A stretch of DNA of 27,766 bases from a bacterium. GTDB taxonomy: Bacteria; UBA9089; CG2-30-40-21; SBAY01. Shown piece by piece: positions 22,312 to 27,766 of this stretch. The stretch's first letter is position 1, and each line of letters opens with the position of its first letter. Location: positions 1 through 27,766 of the forward strand of contig JBFLYA010000028.1 in assembly GCA_040757115.1 (NCBI GenBank). The letters run 5' to 3'. A program made the translations under genes and the position numbers. The notes under the pieces were generated by a model. That model saw only the letters and a program-made list of their open reading frames with translations. It did no database searches and was not told the origin of the DNA.

Positions 22312-22980
22312 ATGCCCGAAAAGTTGTTGCTCGGTCAAATATTGGTAGAGGAAGGAGTCCTAACGAAAGAACAACTCCATCAGGCATTGTTAGAGCAAAA
22401 GAAGTCTAACAAAAGATTAGGAAGAATATTGGTTGATTTGGGGTTTCTATCAGAAGAAATAATAATAGACCATTTAACTCATCAAATCACGGATATTTTG
22501 GAAGAATGTGAGGATATTACTTCTCATTTAGTCCGGAAATCACACGAGTTAATTAGAGAAAAACCCATAATTTATAAAAAAACTCTATTTATTGAGGATG
22601 ATTCTAAAAAAGAAATTTATAAACGATTATTTGCAGGAAGGGAAAAGCTAAATGAAGCAAAAGCACTATTTAGAAAAGGGATGTATGAAGAAGTAGTGAT
22701 AAATGTCTATCATGCAATGTATCATCTAAGTCAGATAATACATCGATTGCAAGAACCTCATCATCATTTTGACTTAGCCCTAAAAACAGGAATAAAATCT
22801 GTCTTTACAGGCCGAACAGGAACCTCGCAAGTTGAACGACGCAGTATTTTTACGGATAGTTTTAGAAAAGAAATTAATCCAGAGGCAAGACATCAGGCAA
22901 AAACGATTATCAAGGATGGTGAATCTTATTTAAAAAGAGTAGAAGAATCCCTCCGCCAGCGCAAAGGAATTAAAATCTAA
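22312..22980 (+). CDS. GspE/MshE N-terminal domain fused to HEPN-like domain
   Basis: Residues 5-58 form a GspE/MshE N-terminal domain (LLLGQILVEEGVLTKEQLHQ, GRILVDLGFLSEE), the module that in T2SS/T4P ATPases binds partners or c-di-GMP. Residues about 104-212 are helical and HEPN/UPF0332-like: KLNEAKALFRKGMYEEVVIN, VYHAMYHLSQIIHRL and a late EARHQAKTIIKDGESYLKRV. A clear R-x4-6-H RNase motif is not evident. The combination is unusual; function is unknown. The ribosome site is GGAGGG. Only 12 bp separate it from the O-antigen ligase gene. A truncated near-identical copy is at 9561. Confidence 0.75.
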   Translation: MPEKLLLGQILVEEGVLTKEQLHQALLEQKKSNKRLGRILVDLGFLSEEIIIDHLTHQITDILEECEDITSHLVRKSHELIREKPIIYKKTLFIEDDSKKEIYKRLFAGREKLNEAKALFRKGMYEEVVINVYHAMYHLSQIIHRLQEPHHHFDLALKTGIKSVFTGRTGTSQVERRSIFTDSFRKEINPEARHQAKTIIKDGESYLKRVEESLRQRKGIKI

Positions 22981-22992
22981 GGAAAAACCGTT

Positions 22993-24501
22993 ATGATTAA
23001 CTTAACCTGGGTCAAAGAAAGATTAGTTATTTTCCTGTTGATTATTTTGATATTCCTTCCACCAACATTCCTTTTAGGGGGATATACATTTTATTCCTTG
23101 ACCTTAATTGAATCTTTAGTCATTCTTACAGGTTTAATCGGATTTTCAGGGAAAATAAAGATAATTAAATCCTGTGTCCATCTACCTGTCTTATTTTTTA
23201 TGTCATCTGCGGTTCTATCTACAATCAATTCTCATTATTTAAGAGGAAGTTGGGAAGAAATAACTAAATTAGCCTGCTGTTTAATTTTCTTTTTAATGCT
23301 CGGAAATTACCTCTCAACACACTTAAAATTATTTGTCTCTACTTTGGTATTGACGACATTAGTTGTCGTATCTTTAACTTTGAATCAGTTCTTGATTCAT
23401 ATCCCCAAATCCTTAATTGAGAGACTCTACTATCCTTTAGGCAATCCCAATCTTTTAGCCGGCTTTCTGGTAATAACTATCCCTTTGATGGTAAGATTAT
23501 TTTTTATCGTAAGATTTAGATTTTTGTTCGGGCTACTCCTATTATTTTCTTTCATCACCTTATATTTTACCTCTTCAAGAGGGGGTGTTTTGGGGGTAAT
23601 TGGGGCATTGTTTTTCCTATTTTTTATAAAAAGGCAAAATAGACGACGGTATGGATTTATTTTGCTCTCAGGTTTATTTATTGTGATAGTTGGAGTTATT
23701 ATTTACAACCTTTTTTCCCCATCACATTGGCTGGGGACACATTCAATTTTCCAGAGATTCTACATCTGGAAATATTCCTGTCAGATGTTTTTAGACCATT
23801 TTATTCTGGGTGTTGGTCCAGGTGCATACGCAAATGTCTTTTTTGATTATAGACAGGATGTTCCCTGGCATTACCATTCTCATAACATCTTTATTCAATA
23901 TGCTTGTGAAATGGGAATAATTGGTTTGTTAAGTTTTATCTGGCTATTAGTGACTTTATTTATGGAAGGGTTTAAGACCAGAGTTGAGGAAAATACCTAT
24001 GAAAAAGCAGTTAGAGAAGGCTTGCTGGCAAGTCTAATTGGGCTTCTCATTCATAATCAGAGCGATTATCTATTCTGGATACCGGTATTTCAGCTATATT
24101 TCTGGCTGATACTGGGCATATTGACCTTCAGGCAAGGGAAAGAATATATCTCTCCTAATACTTATTGGTTAACAGGCATCATTATAATCTTCTGTTTTTT
24201 TTGTGTTTTTAGACCATTTTCAGGTTATGTATTTTTTAATCAAGGGGTGATTCTGGCGGATAAAGGGAGATGGGAAGCGGCAAAACTAAAGTTTGAAAAA
24301 GCGGCTGCATTTGATTTTTATCATCCAGTTTATCATGCCCATCTTGCCACAAGTTACACCAAAATTCAACCAGCATCTTTAAATCTGGCAATTAAAGAAT
24401 ATGAAATAGCCAGTTCACTTGATAATTCAAAGGCGTATTTAAAAAAGGAAAAGACACTTTGCTGGAAATTGTATAGACGAAGAGCTATTGGAAGTAAATA
24501 G
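22993..24501 (+). CDS. O-antigen ligase (WaaL/Wzy_C-type) with TPR-like tail
   Basis: The 502-residue membrane protein has about twelve hydrophobic segments. The Wzy_C region shows YFTSSRGGVLGVIGALFF, then GPGAYANVFFDYRQD and a large loop with WHYHSHNIFIQYACEMGIIG near residue 294, the His-containing motif expected of O-antigen ligases and polymerases. HNQSDYLFW lies in a later segment. The C-terminal about 80 residues (YVFFNQGVILADKGRWEAAK, AHLATSYTK) resemble TPR repeats. It probably joins an undecaprenyl-linked glycan to lipid A core or a protein. It is likely co-transcribed with the preceding gene. Confidence 0.86.
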   Translation: MINLTWVKERLVIFLLIILIFLPPTFLLGGYTFYSLTLIESLVILTGLIGFSGKIKIIKSCVHLPVLFFMSSAVLSTINSHYLRGSWEEITKLACCLIFFLMLGNYLSTHLKLFVSTLVLTTLVVVSLTLNQFLIHIPKSLIERLYYPLGNPNLLAGFLVITIPLMVRLFFIVRFRFLFGLLLLFSFITLYFTSSRGGVLGVIGALFFLFFIKRQNRRRYGFILLSGLFIVIVGVIIYNLFSPSHWLGTHSIFQRFYIWKYSCQMFLDHFILGVGPGAYANVFFDYRQDVPWHYHSHNIFIQYACEMGIIGLLSFIWLLVTLFMEGFKTRVEENTYEKAVREGLLASLIGLLIHNQSDYLFWIPVFQLYFWLILGILTFRQGKEYISPNTYWLTGIIIIFCFFCVFRPFSGYVFFNQGVILADKGRWEAAKLKFEKAAAFDFYHPVYHAHLATSYTKIQPASLNLAIKEYEIASSLDNSKAYLKKEKTLCWKLYRRRAIGSK

Positions 24502-24607
24502 GGCGATTGTGTCTGTAATCTTGATGCAAAGATAAATATATTCTGTATCCTACATCGTGTATTGGTTAAACAAATAATGCCTCTGTTTTAGCCAATATAG
24601 GGGATTA

Positions 24608-24667
24608 GGGTCAAACCTTGAATGTAGAAAGCAGTTCCTTTTACATTCAACATTCACGGTTTGACCC
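24608..24667. repeat. Stem-loop repeat with GGGTCAAACC arms
   Basis: GGGTCAAACC (24608-24617) pairs perfectly with GGTTTGACCC (24658-24667), with a second inner pair TTGAATGT/ACATTCAA. It lies 107 bp after the O-antigen ligase gene. It may serve as a 3' boundary, but no U-tract follows. The rest of 24502-24746 shows no gene. Confidence 0.6.
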
Positions 24668-24746
24668 CAATAGTTACCCCAGGTTTAAGCAGTTTATCTT
24701 AGGTTTGTTTTATACTGTTAATATTTCTTGCTGAAATGGAAGTTTA

Positions 24747-24930
24747 TTAATTAATAGTTGCTTCATTACAATTTTTCTTGCTAGCATTATCTATATCAAT
24801 CCCAACTATATTACCTTCAGAATCATAGTCAACTAATATCCCCTCAGCTATTTCTACGGTATCTGCACTTATTTTTTTCAGATAGATCTAAATACAGAGA
24901 ATCTGTCTCCGGGTAATAACTTAATTTCAT
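24747..24930 (-). pseudogene. DUF2283 protein gene with a one-base frameshift
   Basis: The frame starts MKLSYYPETDSLYLDLSEK and, after one extra A in a run of seven, continues ISADTVEIAEGILVDYDSEG, NIVGIDIDNASK in another frame to TAA at 24747. That is the complete DUF2283 pattern in 60 codons. The start overlaps the DUF4258 stop (ATGA). Either one A was gained in the run, or expression depends on slippage at A7. DUF2283 genes often sit beside small toxin-like genes, which fits an antitoxin role, but this is inference. Confidence 0.75.
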
Positions 24931-25184
24931 TCTTTAAACCTCCTGTCAGGAAATGCGTTATGTATTGTTAATTTATCTTCCAATGTTACTATCCTAAATA
25001 TCCTGTTGTCTAATTCCTTAACTTCACCCCAAAATCTATATCTATTACCTTCTTGTTTCTCAAATCTAATAGGATTTTCAATTATTTCGCAACACCATTC
25101 TTTTTTAATATAGGGTCGCTTGCGAAGAACTTCATTTAACTGATAGGAAATTGTTTTTTTGACTGTTTTGGGTATTATATCCAT
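24927..25184 (-). CDS. DUF4258-like small protein, possible toxin
   Basis: The 85-residue protein reads KEWCCEIIENPIRFEKQEGN, RYRFWGEVKELDNRIFRIVT and ends KLTIHNAFPDRRFKE, the pattern of DUF4258-type proteins (Ile-rich strands, then a late HNAFPDRRF). These are related in fold to RelE/BrnT-like toxins. It is coupled with the DUF2283 gene by an ATGA overlap. If that gene is dead, the pair lacks its partner. No obvious ribosome site precedes ATG 25184. The predicted transcript leader is only about 12 bases. Confidence 0.7.
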   Translation of the reverse strand: MDIIPKTVKKTISYQLNEVLRKRPYIKKEWCCEIIENPIRFEKQEGNRYRFWGEVKELDNRIFRIVTLEDKLTIHNAFPDRRFKE

Positions 25185-25203
25185 TTGTGCCCATTGTGAG
25201 GAT

Positions 25204-25232
25204 ATTTTACCACAAATTTTATCCTATGTCAA
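25204..25232 (-). promoter_or_regulatory. Promoter of the DUF4258/DUF2283 pair
   Basis: On the minus strand TTGACA (25227-25232), 17 bp, TAAAAT (25204-25209). The predicted start of transcription is about 12 bases before the ATG at 25184. Confidence 0.68.
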
Positions 25233-25521
25233 CAAAAATTCGGCTCTTTAAATCCAAAAATTAGTATCGAAAATCTGCTCGATTAGGACAAAATCATAAA
25301 AATGGACATTGCCAATAGTGATGTTGGACACACTTATCCTCCGGAAGGTAATTGGAAGTCCATAAAAGAAAGGACTAAAAAGTAGGTGAGAATTATGAAG
25401 GGTATCATCTTCCATGCCAGGAACCATTATAAAACCATCTCTTAGCCCCTGGCATATTTTTCAGGATTTACCCAGAATTGTGTGTCGGCGTTGCTCCACA
25501 CAAATTCTTAATTCATTAGGT
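25233..25521. other. Gene-free stretch with two stem-loops and short plus-strand frames
   Basis: ATGCCAGG and CCTGGCAT (about 25413-25454) form one inverted pair. AGAATTGTGTG and CACACAAATTCT (about 25473-25508) form another, just past the DUF5615 stop and possibly its 3' end. Plus-strand frames of 27 codons (from 25302, MDIANSDVGHTYPPEGNW) and 16 codons (MKGIIFHARNHYKTIS) are adjacent, but nothing shows they are genes. Confidence 0.4.
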
Positions 25522-25899
25522 TCAATCTATGCTCGCTTGACGAATGCGTATTCGTGTTTCCTCAAGGACCACCAAGGCATGCGGTGACAAATCCACATCA
25601 TGATGCAAAAGTTGATTACACACTTTAATCACATTGTGGGACTGAAGATTCCTGATCCGCAGAAAGATAATACCAAAGTTGGGCTTGCCTTCATGAATGG
25701 CTAAGGTTCCAAAATCTGCATCATGAGTCAATACCCAACATTTTTCCTGATACGCAATCTCAAGAAGTTCATCGTCGCTTTTACCCTGCCATCATTGTTC
25801 CTTGGTATCTAACACATCCAACCCTTGATTTCTGAGGAAAGCTACAACCTTCGGAGAAATGTTCTCATCAGTGAGAATTCGTAACTCTTGAAACCTCAT
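25522..25899 (-). pseudogene. DUF5615 PIN-like toxin gene with in-frame TGA
   Basis: From ATG 25899 the frame reads MRFQELRILTDENISPKVVA, FLRNQGLDVLDTKEQ, then TGA at 25792-25794 and WQGKSDDELLEIAYQEKCWV, LTHDADFG. This is the DUF5615 layout, with the first Asp-Glu (TDEN) and second Asp (THDADFG) acidic sites in frame on either side of the stop. Codon 36 is usually Gly here, so GGA to TGA is likely. The start overlaps the DUF433 stop (ATGA). A product from internal ATG 25731 would lack the first half. Confidence 0.8.
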
Positions 25900-26123
25900 G
25901 CTGCTGGCTCCAACGCAAGATACACCTCATTCCTGTATGACCGAGCGGTATATCTCAGACAAGTGAGAATGTCCTCTTTGGTTAAATGAGGATAATCCTC
26001 GAGAATCTCTTCTTTGCTTACACCAGAAGCAAGTAAGTCAAGGATGAACTCAACGGAGATACGAGTCCCCTCGATGATGGGTTTCCCTCCGAGTATTCTC
26101 GGGTTTACGACAATTCTTGCCAT
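25896..26123 (-). CDS. DUF433 protein, antitoxin-like partner of DUF5615
   Basis: From ATG 26123 the 75-residue protein reads MARIVVNPRILGGKPIIEGT, then RISVEFILDLLASGVSKEEI and LEDYPHLTKEDILTCLRYTA, the complete DUF433 helix-turn-helix pattern. DUF433 and DUF5615 are commonly paired and considered a toxin-antitoxin-like system. I chose 26123 because AAGGAG lies 9-10 bases upstream and homology begins there; ATG 26171 would add 16 unrelated residues. Its partner is disrupted. Confidence 0.87.
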   Translation of the reverse strand: MARIVVNPRILGGKPIIEGTRISVEFILDLLASGVSKEEILEDYPHLTKEDILTCLRYTARSYRNEVYLALEPAA

Positions 26124-26271
26124 CTTTACATCTCCTTTTGTTATTGTGTTATCACTGCCTAATGTATGCATAACCGGGAGTGGTCCGCCAGGGACACGAT
26201 TCGGTTCATGCAGTTGTTGAACTAAGCCACTTTGTAGCAGTTTTTTTGCCAGCTTTGTAGAGTTATCTTTA

Positions 26272-26301
26272 AGTTTATCATATTAGGATATTTGATGTCA
26301 A
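26272..26301 (-). promoter_or_regulatory. Candidate promoter for the DUF433/DUF5615 pair
   Basis: On the minus strand TTGACA (26296-26301), 18 bp, TAAACT (26272-26277). The leader to ATG 26123 would be about 140 bases. The word GGTCCGCCAGGGAC within it (about 26183-26196) has no function I can name. Confidence 0.4.
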
Positions 26302-26688
26302 GAAGAAAAAGATACATTCAGCAATTCTCGGTGAATCTAAATAAACAGCCCAAGTAACCACCTTAAAGCCATTTTTTGCTTCTTAAACATCTTCTTCCTC
26401 TAAATTGCTTAAAATTTCCCCATCCTAAACCTATGGAGAACCTCCTTTATTTTAGAAATTGTGCCTTTCACGAAATTCATAACTCCTTGATTAACAAGAA
26501 GTTACAAATACACTTTTTTCTTATTGCCCTCCTGTTGTATAACCCCTTGATTTTCATAGACTTACAAATCATAGTTTGCTCGTTTTTCTTCACTTTTGCC
26601 CACTTTAAATAGGAGTGGAGGGCAATTTTACTTTTTCCCCTCTACCCAGAGGGGGCTACACTTACCCCGGTTTGCAGGCAATTCCCCC
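26302..26688. repeat. Gene-free region with inverted and direct short repeats
   Basis: No gene is visible. ATTGCCCTCC (about 26524) pairs with GGAGGGCAAT (about 26616). Between and before them, CCTTGATT followed by a TTACAAAT word occurs twice (about 26484 and 26541). A TTTCACGAAATTC word (about 26466) recurs near 6148 and, inverted, near 27519. Confidence 0.5.
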
Positions 26689-26820
26689 TTAATAAAGGGG
26701 GTTAGGGGGTTGTGATTGTTCAATCCATCCTTCAATTGCCCTTAAAACATTGTCTATATCTTTCTTTACATCACTATCATTGAATCTTATAAGAGTTAAA
26801 CCCATAGACTTTAATTTCCA

Positions 26821-26850
26821 TCCCCCTTAATAAAGGGGGCATAGGGGGTT
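26821..26850. repeat. 30-bp CCCCCTTAATAAAGGGGG repeat inside DUF559
   Basis: This 30-bp insertion is a multiple of three but brings a TAA. Its relatives are at 26683-26712 and, in tandem, at 27383-27473. Confidence 0.7.
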
Positions 26851-26981
26851 GTTTCTTTCCATATCGTACTCAAATCTACTCTCGTTGTGGCTTTCTCCAT
26901 CAATTTCAATTACCAGTTTTAGTCTACTACAATAAAAATCAACAATATACTCCCCAATAGGCTTTTGTCTCATAAACTGAT

Positions 26982-27264
26982 ACTCGATGTTCAAGTTTTT
27001 TAAAGGTATAAAGATTTAACCGCAAAGAGCGCAAAGGAAGGTTTCGCAAAGGACGCAAAGAAAGAAAAACAGGTCTATAAACGAAAACGAACTTTCAAAT
27101 ATTGTTAATTGCTTATAAATTTCAATGTATTAAGACTCAAGGAAGGAATTAAAAGGGTGGTGAACAACCTATAATCTCTGCGTTCTTTGCGGTTGATTTC
27201 TTTGCGTTCTTTGCGGTTAAAAAAGGATAAACCACTTAATCTTAAAAAAACTTGAATATCGAGT
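26982..27264. mobile_element. MITE-like element, 283 bp, 20-bp terminal inverted repeats, GAT duplication
   Basis: The left end ACTCGATGTTCAAGTTTTTT and the right end AAAAAACTTGAATATCGAGT are inverted copies with one mismatch. The flanks GAT (26979-26981) and GAT (27265-27267) look like a target-site duplication; a TGAT reading is also possible. Inside are inverted purine-rich arms (CCGCAAAGAGCGCAAAGG and TTCTTTGCGTTCTTTGCGG) and the core ATAAATTTCAATGTATT. There is no transposase gene, so it would need one in trans. Confidence 0.85.
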
Positions 27265-27382
27265 GATAGCCATTCATCTTTCTGCTTCTCAAATACTTCC
27301 AAAGCAATACTTCTGATAAAACCCCTTGCTTTCTAAGTTCTCTGGCGTAAGTTTTCAATTTCGGATTGTAATGAATCTTCAT

Positions 27383-27473
27383 ACTTACAACCCCCTAACC
27401 CCCTTTATATACTTACAACCCCCTAACCCCCTTTATATACTTACAACCCCCTAACCCCCTTTATTAAGGGGGA
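27383..27473. repeat. Three tandem 28-bp units ending in a TTTATTAAGGGGG palindrome
   Basis: The unit ACTTACAACCCCCTAACC plus CCCTTTATAT starts at 27383, 27411 and 27439. The last unit continues into TTATTAAGGGGGA. The array directly precedes the DUF559 start codon. Confidence 0.85.
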
Positions 27474-27766
27474 ATATCTGTCCTCTACCTCTCATCTTTT
27501 CTATATTTGGGTGAGGGAATTTCGTGAAGCCCTATTTAGAAATTGGGCACTCTATTCCCTTTATCACAAAATCAAATCCTTATTTAAGTATATTATTTTT
27601 CTATTATCCCCATTTCTCCCTTTTCATCCACTTGTTGGTTCAGGTGGCGAAAGAATAAACCACAAAAGATCCTCCCAACTTTGAAAAATTAATATCCGAA
27701 TCGTACACCGTAACTGATTCCAATACTCTCTCCGACTGCTAAATTTCTTCCGACAAGCCTGATAGA
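27474..27766. other. Gene-free end of window
   Basis: No gene, RNA or clear repeat is recognised apart from GAATTTCGTGAAGCC (about 27518), an inverted relative of words near 6148 and 26466. Confidence 0.4.

Larger units (their letters stand above)
26689..27382 (-). pseudogene. DUF559 endonuclease-like gene split by a MITE-like insertion
   Basis: The N-terminus from ATG 27382 reads MKIHYNPKLKTYARELRKQG, then VLSEVLLWKYLRSRKMNGY up to 27268. After the element the frame resumes at 26981 with [20 protein letters not shown] and [20 protein letters not shown], then WKLKSMGLTLIRFNDSDVKK to the C-terminus. Removing the insertion and one duplicated GAT restores a continuous DUF559 reading frame. A second 30-bp repeat insertion (26821-26850) adds ten in-frame codons with a TAA. 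The final stop (26689-26691) lies in another copy of that repeat. DUF559 proteins resemble very-short-patch-repair nucleases (the DFYC and EIDGxxH acids are present). This copy cannot make a full protein. Confidence 0.85.

Noticed and set aside
6642-25794. TGA recoded as an amino acid, suggested by in-frame TGA codons in the REP transposase and the DUF5615 gene.
   Set aside because: The two sites expect different residues (Arg and Gly), and several intact genes (miaA, queD, GT2, AmrB) end in TGA, so point mutation is simpler.
27105-27302. 65-codon minus-strand open frame containing NRKERKEINRKERRDY.
   Set aside because: It is a chance read-through of the end of the split DUF559 gene into the MITE-like element's purine-rich arm.
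27383-27473. CRISPR-like array of three repeats.
   Set aside because: The 28-bp units are directly abutting with no spacers; it is a tandem repeat.

Overview
The window is AT-rich bacterial DNA, most likely from an uncultivated, Gram-negative-type anaerobe. It carries LPS-type glycosyltransferases (heptosyltransferase-like GT9, WaaE-like GT2, O-antigen ligase) and a large iron-sulfur/flavin cluster of the heterodisulfide-reductase (Hdr) type. Intergenic DNA is full of degenerate mobile repeats. I cannot name the phylum from sequence alone; the repeat style resembles candidate-phylum genomes of the Desantisbacteria/Omnitrophota sort, but that is only an impression.

Layout. 1-4851: a minus-strand envelope-glycan block (GT-C membrane glycosyltransferase, a truncated membrane-protein gene, an IS1634-type remnant, GT9, GT2). 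4913-6126: a translationally coupled Nudix hydrolase/MEMO (AmrB) pair. 6288-7025: a REP-associated (Y1) transposase element with an in-frame stop. 7076-9238: plus-strand SagB-type nitroreductase, miaA, queD and a Cys-rich DUF6485-like gene; two of these have near-consensus promoters that predict almost leaderless transcripts. 9244-10097: a partial duplicate of the 22-kb locus, joined to an inverted fragment of the REP transposase.

10188-20370 is the core. On the minus strand lie hdrA2, then mvhD2-hdrA1-mvhD1-hdrBC, preceded by the 5' stub of a third hdrA. Both full HdrA proteins are about 1000-residue double-FAD fusions. MvhD2 has an apparent C-terminal winged helix. The stub's promoter is back-to-back with the promoter of an Rrf2/IscR-like regulator, and the two -35 boxes form a palindrome. 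A ribbon-helix-helix antitoxin-like gene and an antitoxin/PIN pair sit in the gaps on the opposite strand. The set could form a flavin-based electron-bifurcating or thiol/disulfide redox complex. No hydrogenase, formate dehydrogenase or substrate enzyme is present in the window, so its partner is unknown.

20962-22311 is gene-poor and repeat-rich. It is followed by a GspE-N/HEPN-like fusion gene and an O-antigen ligase with a TPR-like tail. From 24.7 kb to the end there are decayed toxin-antitoxin-like pairs (DUF4258/DUF2283, DUF433/DUF5615) and a DUF559 nuclease-like gene split by a MITE-like element with clear terminal inverted repeats and a target-site duplication.

The strongest signals for a second look are the Hdr cluster with palindromic sequence embedded in frame at the same place in both HdrA paralogs, the symmetric divergent promoter, the repeat family with CGTAAYYGTTCA-type ends, and the DUF559 insertion.
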